Of a DNA stretch of 64,000 bases, positions 50,900 to 62,456 are shown one piece after another. Source of the stretch: Epinephelus fuscoguttatus. Its lineage: Eukaryota; Chordata; Actinopteri; Perciformes; Serranidae. Position numbers and translations under genes: made by a program. The stretch's first letter is position 1; every line of letters starts with the position of its first letter. The notes below the pieces were generated by a model, which saw only the letters and a list, made by a program, of their open reading frames with translations, searched no databases and had not been told where the DNA came from. The DNA is taken from positions 1,494,501 through 1,558,500 of the forward strand of contig NC_064773.1 of the NCBI RefSeq assembly GCF_011397635.1, in the 5' to 3' direction.

Positions 50900-51044
50900 C
50901 GCCCCTCCCGTCAGTTGGAGTAACCTGCTCCGGTCTGCGTCAACAACCGCTCCGGTGTGACCGTTTGTTTGTCTCACGGGCTTGTCCTGCACGGTACCGG
51001 GAGGAAGACACCGCCGGCCCGGCTGCTGCCCTCACAGAGACCCG
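50900..51044 (+). promoter_or_regulatory. rab3ip: Promoter and non-coding first exon, probably RAB3IP
   Basis: A GC-rich, CpG-bearing stretch (CGCCCCTCCCG, CCGCCGGCCCGG) ends in a consensus donor CCCG/GTGAGT at 51044/51045. There is no ATG-initiated frame of length. The next + strand coding exon is RAB3IP at 60966, whose own sequence starts at an acceptor, so this is the likely 5' UTR exon with a 9.9-kb intron. The start point is not defined. Confidence 0.5.
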
Positions 51045-51929
51045 GTGAGTCCGCAGCTACCGTGTTATTACCGTTACTGTTGTTGTTATTCGTAGATGTG
51101 TCCGGTAAACTTGCTCAGCCCGCTAGCTAGCTAGCTTAGCGACACGCAAATGCACCATTACGTTAGATGCGCCCATTATCGGACACTGAGCCGTCTGTCG
51201 CACTGTCTCTGCCCTTCTCCTCACAGCCAAGCCCCCACACGCCCTCGCCACCACTGTTAACACACATCTCACGTTATTAACATTTGATCTACTCATAATA
51301 AATCTTCTATTTTTCGTCATGTTGGCGGAATTAGCTCGCCGTGGTCGGGTTTGTACGGTGGCCGATAATGGAAGCAGGGTCTCCCCCTCATCACTAACGT
51401 TAATCCCCAGCTTCAGACTAACAGTTATATTAACGGTTTTAACGGCGGTCAGTGCGCTGTGTGTGTAGCTGCTGTGATGTTTCCATATGTGTTATCTCTG
51501 CCTAGCATGTTACAGCTGACAGAGATGCTAACGCCTCCCCTCTGTGTGTCGCTACTAACGTTAACGTTAGCTAATCTGCTGTAAACGCACCGTTAGCATG
51601 AGCTCGAGCCCGCAGCGCAGACACACAGTGAACATGTTGCTGTCATGCATCTTTCATGTGTCAGTGTCAGGTAACACTGTTAGCTTCTCAACGTTAGCCC
51701 CCCCCCTTGTTCACTAGCTGTTAGCATGTTAGCTCAGTGTTCTAACCTTATGCTAACACATGCTAAGGGACTGTTCATTACTAATGAGGGGAGGAGGTGG
51801 CGCAGAGCAGGAGCTGGGACAGATCATGTTTTAATCACAGAGGAGGGACAGAGAACTGTTGTTAAATGTTCTGTTATTTATTTTTTAATTTTAATCATCA
51901 TCTTATGGAAGTGTATTGCATTCACTTGA

Positions 51930-52350
51930 CAAATTAAAAAAATCTGTTTTATTGAGCAATTTTTTCTGTTTTTCGGAGTATTTTTTTCTCTTCTGTTTTT
52001 TGTGGTAATTTTTTATTTTTTTGAGTAATTTTTTATTTTTCTGTTTTCCGTGGGGGTTTTTTTCTGGGTTTCGGTGTAATTTTTTTCTGTGTTTTGGAGT
52101 AATTTTCTTCTGTTTTTCAGTGTAATTTTTTCCTTTTTTTTTCTTTTTTTTGAGTAATTTTTTATTTTTCTGTTTTCCGTGGGGGGGGTTTTTTCTGTTT
52201 TTTGGAGTAAATTTTTTTTTTGTTTTTCGTGGTATTTTTTTCTGTTTTTCGTGTTGTTGTTTTTTCCTTTTTTTTGAGTAATTTTTTATTTTTCTGTTCT
52301 CCGTGGGTTTTTTTTTCTGTTTTTCGGTGTAATTTTTTTTTCTGAGTTAA
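51930..52350. repeat. T-rich degenerate tandem repeat
   Basis: TTTTTTCTGTTTTTCGGAGTA, GAGTAATTTTTTATTTTTCTG and TTTTCCGTGGGGG alternate irregularly in at least seven diverged copies. The minus-strand open frame is Lys/Thr-rich noise. It lies in the first RAB3IP intron. Confidence 0.85.
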
Positions 52351-52794
52351 GAGAGCAATAGAACAACAGACGCTTTCATTCCTTTCTTGAGAGCTCGATA
52401 TAATGGAAGCAAACATGACCCGCTTGTTTAGTTTAATCCACTTTTACTTTGTTTTGGGTTTGAGACACTGGGAGATACTCTTGTCTTTAAGTCATATAGA
52501 TGGTAAGGTGCCTGCGTAAAGTCGCCAATCTATATCTATTTATATCTACTATTTATATCATTTAAAATAAATTATCAGAGCGTTTTCTTGCCAGATTCAC
52601 TCAGAACATGTGAAGAAAAAAACAAAACAAGATCGCGAGTCGTCCTGGACTCTTCATGCTGCATTGTGCCGTACCACCAAACAACACCACATTGCGTCCA
52701 GTATAAACTGCCTAATTGGTTAACATGGGCGCTGAACGCAAGAGGGCAGCGCTCCATGGAAAATCCGCACTGTTTGCCGCTTCTAGTGTGAACC

Positions 52795-54060
52795 AGGCGT
52801 TAGCTTTCTGCTGCAGAAAGAATGAATGTTCTCGCTATTATGGTTTTTATTTAAGATTGATATATACAGAATTACACAAACTACAATTTCCTGCGGCCAT
52901 CACGGGAAAATTCTGGTGTAATTACAGCAAAACACTGTTTGCTCAGCAGATACAGTGAAGTAATGTGAGGTCATGACCTGATGAGAGGGAAGACAGAAGC
53001 CTTAAGGCCTAAACACACTGGTGCAGAACGCTGCGTTTCAAAAAGTACACCTATTATTTACAATGTACAACCCCACAAGACATGCGTTGGCACTCCTGGA
53101 TGCGCCGCCTCATGGCACTTCACGCCACTGTGACATTTCCAACCTCGCTGCCCCGGAAGTAAATGCATTTTCCCCCACTCGCTCTCTGCTTGTACAGACC
53201 AGCTCCTGTAGCAGCTCTTCTTCTCTGCTCCTGTAGCAGCTCGACTCCTCTCCTCACCATGGATGTATAAAGAGAACTCTGTTGCTGTGTCTCGTGTGTG
53301 ATGAAGAATGAATGAGGAGGGACTTGTTGAGGTCGAGAAACAGTCCCGTCATAATAAAGACAATGGATAAAAAGATACTTCCTGTTGAGTCACAGCTCTG
53401 GAGATCAGCTCTTCAGCTGAGAAACCGACTTCAGTTGAGGCTGTACACATGATTTTGAAGTCCTGTTTATACGTCAGCGGTTTCAACTGAAAACAGTTTT
53501 GGGTGCCTGAAAACGCAACGTTTTGAAAACAGGTTCCAAAGTGCAATTTTTTGGAAATGGCAGCGTCTCCGTTGTCATGTAAACTTGCAATATGCAGTTC
53601 CTCTGAAAACAGACGTTTCGCACATGCTCATTACGGTTCCAGTCACTAGGCATGCGCAAGAAAGTCGAGTGTCACAACAACAATGGCGAGCTCTGTTTGT
53701 GCTGCTCACCCTGTTGATTTGAAGTGAAGTGTAGATCTGTTACTGTAGCAACTCCACCTCGTCGTCCATCCAGACAAAGTTATCTGTGCATGCTTTCACC
53801 ATTGTGTCTTCTTAGACTTTTTTGTTTTTAGAGAAACAGGGCCTAAGCTAACGCAGAGGTGGGGGAACAGATGTTTCAGTTACAATAACTTTGTGTCGTC
53901 GTCTCTTAACGAGCTGCAGCACAACGCGTCTGGTGTGTTTTCAGCTTCAGCTTTCTCCTGCTAAAATAATGAATGTTCTGCTACTATGGTCCTTTTAGAC
54001 CTATTTAAACAGAATCATGCAAACAACGATCTCCTGCAGCCGTCCGCAGAAGGTCCGTTT
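52795..54060. repeat. Two diverged copies of one dispersed repeat
   Basis: 52800-52945 and 53945-54060 share TTTCTGCTGCAGAAAGAATGAATGTTCT-like, CTACTATGG, CAGAATTACACAAACTAC-like and TCCTGCGGCC blocks. Both resemble the end region of fish DNA transposons with AATGAATGTTCT motifs. No transposase. Confidence 0.5.
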
Positions 54061-55138
54061 TTAAAAGGTTAATATATCTAAAATCGTTTGTCAGAGCCAG
54101 AAACTAAAAAAAACAGAAATTATTGTCACATTTTCAGATTTCTCCTTGAACATGTAACGTGCAATGAACGCTTCTGTTGGGAATCATGTTGTGATGTTTT
54201 ATCAGAATTATTAATTACTTTATTGTACGTGTCTTATTTAATATACCACCAAAAAATAAACACTGGCACAACATCCTGTTAAAAAACATAAGGAGGATTA
54301 GCATTGTTTTTCAGTTTATTTTTTAGTAAGAACTCCCATCTTGTTTGCTTGTTTCATCGATTCTTAAACCTACATTTTATATAAATATGAAAACATGGTT
54401 TCAAGATAAAAAGAAATCAACGTAACACCCCATCCACCCTGTCCTCTGATAAATAAAGAACAGCCCCTAACCCACTGCTCGCTGAGCGTCTCTGAAACAG
54501 GTGCATTAAAACGCAGCGTGTCTGTCCGCAGAGTTTAGAGTCATATGTTGAGCTCGAGGTTTGACTTCCTGTCAGCAGCACACAGACGACATTATAACAG
54601 GCCGAACGAATCATGTGAATGAACAGAGGCGCTGTTGTCAGTTTAAACTCAGTTAGTGTCTCCTGCTGAACACGCTGCACTTCTCCTGCAGAGCTGCGGG
54701 TCAGGTTTCACCAGAATAAATGTGATCGACTGATTAATCGACTCATCGCTGCAGCTTTAATATTAATACTTCAGTTCATGTCAAATATCTGATTAAAGAA
54801 TAAGTAAACAAATGTAATAAAACTGGACCAGACGTTCAGTTCCTGCTTCTGACACCTGTCAGTACTTAAACCTCACAGACACAGTTTGACACAGAATCAT
54901 ATATTAAAATTATATTTGCATATTTTGCATTTTTGGGCCGTTGTTTGGTTGTCAGAGTTTGGTCTGACGTCAGGCTGCGTTTTAAACCCTGTAAACACTC
55001 GGGATGAGCCTTCATCAGGCGTCTGGAGTAACCGGACCCTCCACCAGCATCCCTCAGCGTGTCCGGTTACCACGGGCTCTCCTGGACTGGTCTCCATGGA
55101 GACAGGGGAGAGAGGGAGAGGGGGGATTGGTTGGTTCA
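54061..55138. other. RAB3IP intron DNA, no feature seen
   Basis: Unique-looking AT-rich sequence. No exon or complete transposon is recognised on either strand. Confidence 0.4.
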
Positions 55139-55185
55139 GGGCGGGTGGGGTTTCACCTGGGTTTGACTGACAGGTGTGATGCTGT

Positions 55186-55222
<37 letters not shown>

Positions 55223-55575
55223 CCTTTGCATTTGTACACAGAACCAAACGACGGCACATCATGTCGCTGCTGTGTGTGATTATACTCTGTATCTCAGCTT
55301 TGTGGGCTCAAAAGAGACGTGACTGGTGAGACATGTAACACATCAGTGGGCGCCTAGTGTGACATATCATCCACAACTTTATAAACAACAACGGCATTAA
55401 CATGTCAGTAACAATCATGTACCGTCCTGTTAGGGATGGGCTTTAAACGATCAAAATTCATCATCAATTATCCCTCCACCAGCATTAATTGATAAGCCAG
55501 TATGGTCTCAAACAGAGAGAAACAAAGAGGGCGGGTGGGGTTTCACCTGGGTTTGACTGACAGGTGTGATGCTGT

Positions 55576-55633
<58 letters not shown>

Positions 55634-56040
55634 CTCAGTGTCCATCATCATGTGTAATACATCCTGGACGTGTGTGTTTCTGGCTCTACACTGTCCCGTA
55701 TAACACTCACTCACTGGAGCGTGCTGACTGACATCAACTGTGGGTAATACACTGGCCCTTTTCACACACAGATGGCGCTATAGAGCCGCTACGAAGTCCC
55801 TTCTTTATGCTTCCTTTGCATTTGTACACAGAACCAAACGACGGCACATCATGTTGCTGCTGTGTGTGATTATACTCTGTATCTCAGCTTTGTGGGCTCA
55901 AAAGAGACGTGACTGGTGAGACATGTAACACATCAGTGGGCGTCTAGTGTGACATATACGCATCGGCACAACTTTATAAACAACAACGGCATTAACATGT
56001 CAGTAACAATCATGTACCGTCCCTGTTAGGGATGGGCAAA
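55139..56040. repeat. Local tandem duplication with microsatellites
   Basis: GGCGGGTGGGGTTTCACCTGG ... GCTGTCACCTGTGTG occurs at 55139-55192 and 55532-55582, each followed by (GT)n (55191-55221 and 55581-55632). TTGCATTTGTACACAGAACC ... AACATGTCAGTAACAATCATG occurs at 55226-55422 and 55816-56014. The order shows a duplication of several hundred bp with later changes. Confidence 0.85.
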
Positions 56041-56566
56041 CGATCAAAATTCGATCAATTATCGATTAATTGATAAGCGAGTATTTCAAAAGAGAGAAAA
56101 CAAAAGAGTGCAGTGCAGACTGTCGCCGCAAGAGGGCGCAGCTGCCCCAGTTTTGAGCTTCAACCCCCCCGGCCAAAGAGGAAGAATGGTGCGCATGCGC
56201 AGTTCACCCCTGGGTGTTTACAATCGTTGCCAGCCAGAGTTACAGGCTTCAGTTTTCAGCAAAACCTCCGTCTTTCAATGGTGTAGTGTTTTCAGAGGCC
56301 TCAAGGGAAGCCGCCGAGGCTTTGGAGAGCGATGAGAGCCTCCGTCTGTTTCTGATTTTTTGCCTGGCATAGGTCCAGCGGGGGTCTCGTAGGCCTGTCG
56401 AGCCGCCGTGCTCGCCGGGCGGAAGGGTCTCGTTGGCATGGCAGCTCGCCGGACCTATGCCAGGCATTGTAGGGGAAACACTACGACTGTCGATCAAAAT
56501 TATTTGTGATCGATCAAAAGCCTTAACAATCAATCATCGATAATCGAAAATTTATGCCCATCCCTA
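56027..56566. mobile_element. hAT-type MITE (540 bp) with perfect 8-bp target duplication
   Basis: Begins TAGGGATGGGC and ends GCCCATCCCTA, flanked by GTCCCTGT at 56019-56026 and 56567-56574. Subterminal GATCAAAATTCGATC and ATCGATAATCGAAAAT blocks are inverted partners. An inner hairpin pairs GCCTGGCATAGGTCC (56361-56375) with GGACCTATGCCAGGC (56451-56465). No transposase. A truncated relative starts at 55433. Confidence 0.92.
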
Positions 56567-57292
56567 GTCCCTGTTTAATGGCGGCTGATCTCGTCCTCTG
56601 CTTGGAGGATAAGGAGCTCCTGGGCCTCATTGTTTTCACTGTTTGCGACATTTTCAGCTGCTGTTCCTCTTCTTTGAGTTAGCCGCTAACTGCTAACTGC
56701 TGCTTTTTAAAGAAACGGGTCATTTCGTCAAAACGTCACCCATGTGCTGCCCATGATCAGGCAGCGTAAACGGGCCTATTGACTATGATAGGTAGCTCAT
56801 ACAAGCCCACGTCAAAGAATCTAAACTGTCCCTTTAATATGTCCGTATGAATAATTGTGTGAAATGCCTCGACCTGAGGAAGCAGAGTTTTAGTTTAATT
56901 TAGCTGTCGTTTATTTATCCAGTGTTTTAACCTCCGCCAACTATCTGCTGAACATCCTGTCATGTTTACGAATCCTGTGTTCATATAGTTTAACATTTAA
57001 ATCATAAGTTGGGAATGTCGGACTTTTCTATAGCTGCACACGTTGAGAAACATCAAAGACGTTTTTGTTTTTCTCAACAAATCCAATGAGAATGCCAAAA
57101 CCAACAGTGTGTTAGTCCGTGTACTGTCTGAACAGGTAAACCTTAGAAACACTGATCTGTAGTTTGATCAGTGATTTAATCAAACTGCTGCTCACTGTAG
57201 TTTTTATCAGACAGACAGGAGGATGTAGTGACTTTATTGGGGACCATTTTCAGCGGCGGATTAATCTACATCTGGTGCTCTTGTCAGTATTT

Positions 57293-57450
57293 GTGTGTGT
57301 GTGTGTGTGTGTGCGTGTGTGTGTGTGCGACTGAGTCAAAATAAACTACAGTGTGTGTTCATGATAATGAAGGAACATGTGACGCACTGACGTGTCTTTA
57401 ACAACAGCGGAGGAAGACGAGATCAGACTGTAGATACACTGAACCTGTTG
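57293..57450. repeat. (GT)n and flanking dispersed repeat
   Basis: (GT)n with interruptions at 57293-57327, then ATAAACTACAGTGTGTGTTC, AATGAAGGAACATGTGAC and CAGACTGTAGATACACTG, matching 17085-17175 and, inverted, 28970-29070. Confidence 0.7.
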
Positions 57451-57777
57451 GTGATGCATTCACTGTTGGTTTGGATCTTTTTAATGGGACTTAGAGACAA
57501 TAATGAAAATAGAGAAAAACACCTTTCTCTGACTTAGCAAACCTCAGCCAGTTAATACATTTTATATGTGATTTGGCTCCTCGCATCAAAGAGGCTGCTG
57601 TTCAGCTGCAGACTCACAAAGTCTCAGATGTCAGATTGTCCTTGAATGCACCACCAGTCCAGCGCTGTCAGCTGTATTCTACACAACAGTCAAACTTGGA
57701 TCAAAACAATGACACGAGTCAGTGTGGCCTGAGATGGATTAGGTTGTGTTCACAGAGACGCACCACACTGCCTTTTT

Positions 57778-58400
57778 TATTTTTTATCGAATGCCACTCA
57801 TAAAAAACACTTTTTGTGCCTTTTTTGTTGCCAGGCAACCTCCTCATCACCTCCTCACCTCCTCACCCTAACCTTCCCTTGCTATCACTCTACTGTTAAT
57901 ATATTGTATGTATCCTGCAGTACTCAGTGTGTAGCTGCTGCCATGTTGAGGCAGAGGGTGCTGTCTGTAGCTCTGGTTGAGGGTGAGAGGCTGTCAGCAG
58001 ATAAACAGAGATCTGTGTGGGTACATGAGACCCTAAAAAAGAGGCTGGATCATGGGGAGTACCACCAGTTGGTCCAGGAGCTTCTCCTCCATCATGGACG
58101 TTTACAGTACTGCACTTATCTGCTGTTTTCTATTCAGATGGTGCTAACTGTGCTTTGTAAAGTCGTATAGCTCTGGGTATCCAGCAACCACTACCACCAG
58201 TTTCTCCTCCATTGGTTACCAGCTGTAAACTGGTTGTCGTGACCACCACAGAAGCCCCGCCTCTCTCATCACCGTTGCATGCTCATGAGACGTGTAGTCA
58301 CACAAAAACAGCGAGCAAAAAGCTTCATTCTCATTAAAAACGGTTACAAAAAGTCGCCTCCAGCTGCTGAAACACTTCCTGCGTGATCAGGGCATTGATC
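57778..58400 (+). mobile_element. Harbinger-type element relic, second copy
   Basis: The segment 57945-58110 encodes the same transposase N-terminal piece as the 44.5-44.84 kb copy (MLRQRVLSVALVEGERLSAD then KQRSVWVHETLKKRLDHGEY), intact in frame. The catalytic part is missing. The right end (58290-58385) matches 43820-43900 inverted. About 160 codon positions are still open, but this is a relic, not a full transposase. Confidence 0.75.
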
Positions 58401-58699
58401 ATGTCCAAGAAGCATCGAGGCCGAGGATTGTTCTCTTGATTGACACACGAACAGTAATCAATAGTCAGTGTTGATTGGTTCACAGACGTCTCTGCAGACA
58501 GAAGAAGGTGCGACTTTGACATAATGATACTGAAATTAAAACACACACAGAAACTTTGTTCCTCGGCTGGATCTTTAAATAAACTCAAACAGTGACGTCA
58601 GTTTTCATGAGTCACACCGGCTTTATTTGTCTTCTTCAGCAAGTCGCTGAATTTCAGCTTTTGTGTACATACTCAGTTGGAGACACACCCACTTAACAC

Positions 58700-58750
<51 letters not shown>

Positions 58751-60921
58751 AGAATGAGCAGGTGGGACCGGTATGCTGTTAAAACACACTGCTGAGGTCG
58801 ACAAAACAAAAGGTAGGACAGCAACATGTCACAGAGAGGATGTAAATAACACCATGATGATAATGATGATGATGATGGAGGATCTCTGGTATGAAAACAG
58901 ACTTGATGCTTTGACGAGGAGTGTGTCAGCGCGCGGTGAACTTCCTGTTTCTGTCTGTCAGCTGGAGTTTGACCCAGAAAGTGAAGTCAGAGTCCGTCCT
59001 GCCTTCACACAGTTTATGGTCTTATAATATCTAACCTGTGCGTAGTGGAGACAGACGGAGGAAGTTACTGATGATCAAAGACTTCAGATGTGCCACTGTC
59101 AAACTTTCATATGATTGTTGTTGCCAAAAATAAACGGAGATAGATTTGTGTATTATTGGTGTGAGCAGATCAATAATCCATGTGTTAATGTGTAAATATG
59201 AAACAACCTCCACAAACATAAAAACAAGATTTATAAACTCAGAAAACTGTTTTGCAAATGCCCAAATTCCATTAAAAAATCTGTGAATACATTTAATTAA
59301 TTAACAATGAAAACATTTGTGAATGTCTAACTTGTTTCATGCACACCGAGTCTGTTTTTTTACTTTAGAAATTTGTTTGCATATTTACACATCTGTTTTA
59401 TATTTGCAAAATAGCTGTTTAAGCTTACAAACCTTTTTATGTATTTGTGGAGGTTGTTTTATTTTTACAGATTGTTGATCTACTCACTCAAATAATATCG
59501 ACACAAATCTGTCTCCGTAAAAAATCACGAAAATCATTAAGCTATCCCACGTGAGTGGCAGTAGGCGATTGAAGAGCTGTTTCCTGCAGTAGAGAGAGTG
59601 ACTCACAGACAGATACTTAACAGAGACAGAAAACTAGCTTGACGACAAAAGATCAAACACAAGTATGACGCTGAATATGTTAAACACTGTGGAGCTTGAA
59701 CTGATGACTGAGGAGAAACCTGGACCCTTGAGGTGGAGCAGTGTCTGAGATTACAGTTTTAATACATGTTGTTATTTGTTTTGAGTCTTAATAGTTTGAA
59801 CTTCAAAACAGTCACTTTATTTATGTTGTTTCATATCAGACCTTTATCAGGTGACAGTTATTGTTTACTTTAATGGCATGTTTGTTTTTTAAAGGGATAG
59901 TGCACCCAAAAATGAAAGTTCAGCCAAAGTCAAGGGACTGACAATGTTTGTTTATGTATAAAAAAAGGATTTTAAGATGTTATATTTGGCATCAAAAATC
60001 CAGTGTTAGTCATATTTTAGTGTAACCCAGTTGTATTCTGTGTGTTATTTAGGGTTGTTGTTGGGCGTTTGGATGAAACACTGATGCATCTGAAAACTTT
60101 ACAGATCATGAATGTACAAATGTAACATACTGTTTGAGTTTCAGTTATCAGAATGTAAGTATGGTTTTATGTGATCTCCTCCTCTGTAGAAGATGAAGTA
60201 AGATCATATCCTCTGTGTCTCTCAGGTGAAGGACAGCTTGTACCTGTCGGTGTGTTTGCTGAGTCACTCGTTCACCTGTAGGACCACCTGGACACTGACT
60301 GACTGTCTGCGAGCCTCCATCGACCCTCCATCATCCTCCAGTGTGTCCGTCCACAGCTGCACTATGGTACAAAACACACACACACACACATACACACCTT
60401 CAAGATTTAAACCCACACACTGAGTCTTACTGACTGCTGATGCTGTGGCGTTTGCTCTGAAGAGGCAGCGACGCACTCTGCAGGGATTCAGACGGAAAAT
60501 CTGGTCTTGGCAGCATCTCTTACAGAGCACATTATATCAGGCTATTTAATAAACTATTCATTAATTATTCTGGTGTATTTCCCTCCACACATTCTGACCT
60601 TTGATATTTTCATCTGCCTGATGGGCTGCGATGGTCACAGCTCACCAAAACATGCACCGCTGCATCCTGCAAAAGCAAACCAGACCAAACCACACCCACA
60701 TCTGTCACACATCACTGATCACTCAGTGACTCTGTGACTCATGTCTCTGTGCTGAAAACAAACTTTTAAAGTCAAAAACTATCTGACAGAGTCTCAGTGA
60801 GGAAGCCTTTTCATTCGCCCCCCTGATGTTAGTCACTGATTCTCTGTCTGCAGACTGAAGCAGCTTTTCAGCCGTCAGTGACTCACTCAACATTTTAAAT
60901 GAACACTTTACAGCTGCTGGT

Positions 60922-60963
<42 letters not shown>

Positions 60964-60965
60964 AG
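58401..60965. other. RAB3IP intron DNA with microsatellites
   Basis: Holds (CA)n at 58697-58749, (GATGAT)n-like at 58855-58880, a left-end fragment of the family A MITE at 59893-59927 (TTAA then AGGGATAGTGCACCC) and (GT)n at 60924-60960 running up to the RAB3IP acceptor. No confident exon is seen before 60966. Confidence 0.5.
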
Positions 60966-60992
60966 AGTGTATGATGTCTGAGAACAGCTGCT

Positions 60993-62414
60993 ATGGCCTG
61001 CAGCAGCAGTCAGAGCAATGCAGAAACTCTGGAGGGGTTCCATGAGGTGAACTTGGCCTCGCCCACCACACCTGATCTTCAGGTAGGTCCCGTCACCTCA
61101 TCACATGCAGGCAGAGGTTACAGGTTTATTCTTACAAACTCGATCGTCAGAGCCAGAACGGTGTATCACACATACCTCGTTTACACCAGCATGGAACTGG
61201 TTCAAATTAAATGATTTATTTTGACAAGGACGGATACACTGTATGTATCGGTATCAGTTATTGGTCAAAGGAGTTGTTAGATATCAGCATATAAACAAAT
61301 ATCGTGCCTCCTTCCTCTCCACAACTCTGGGTTGTCATTGTTCCTGATAACGTTCAGTGTCTTTATTGGTTCTCTGTGTGTCGTTCTGCAGAACCAAGCG
61401 GAGCAGCGCCCCTCTGCTCGTCACAGCACCCCGCCCACCTCTCTGTACCGCACCCACTCTCTGGGAGCACCCCCTACTGCCCGCCCCACCTCCCTGCGGG
61501 CCGATCAGCTCCCCACGCAGCCGGTGTACTCCACACCACGGCACAGTCACAATGGAAGGTAAAGAAAATACACTGACGTCAGATTCATCTGTCGAGGCTG
61601 AGAGACGTAAAATGATTCAGTGATTAATCTCAAATGAATGTCTGTAACTGTTTTTATCATCGATCGTTAATACAGAGAGCCAGATATTTGCAGCTTTTCT
61701 CTGTTTTCATAATGTTGAACTGAATGTTGTTGAGTTTAAGACTTTATATGATACTAGTAGCATCTCGCTTTAAAGGCATAGTGCAGCCAAAACTGAAAAT
61801 TCAGCCGTTATCTACTCACCCATATGCCGAGGGAGGCTCAGGTGAAGTTTTAGAGTCCTCACATCACTTGAAAACATCATTGAAACCACAAAATATCTCC
61901 ATACTGCTCGTCCGTAGTGATCCAAGTGTCCTGAAGCCCCGACATAAAAAGTTGTTTGGAAAAACGTCCAGGCTACAATGAGGCTAAAAACAGAGTTCAA
62001 ATGAGGTATGAATCCCTACTGGTATGAATAGTTTTGATGTGAAATATTCGCAGCTGAGTATTTTCGTGTCGTTTATTCGACACTGTTTAAAGATTTTAAT
62101 CAACACTGCAAATAACTTCAGCTGCAGCTGTGGAGGCAGAATGTTCGTAGATTCCTGTTCATAAAAAAATAGTGTCCAGAGACTTGAATGTTATCCGTAC
62201 CTGACCAACCTTGTGTCCCTGGTCACGCTGGCTGCACAGTGTGCCAGGCCAGGAGGCGGAGTCAGCCGATGGCAACTTCCTGTCCGGAGAGGACAGCGAG
62301 GAATGCAGCGCCTTGAGCGACAGCCTGTCGCGGCTGCGCAGCCCGTCGGTGATGGAGGTCCGAGAGAAAGGATACGAGAGGCTGAAGGAGGAGCTGGCCA
62401 AGGCTCAGAGGGTA

Positions 62415-62456
<42 letters not shown>

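Noticed and set aside
60226-60367. Possible exon: good TCTCTCAG acceptor, open frame, donor-like GTACAA after CACTATG
   Set aside because: No recognisable homology to RAB3IP, and RAB3IP coding starts downstream. It could be an alternative 5' exon, but nothing beyond splice-like signals supports it.
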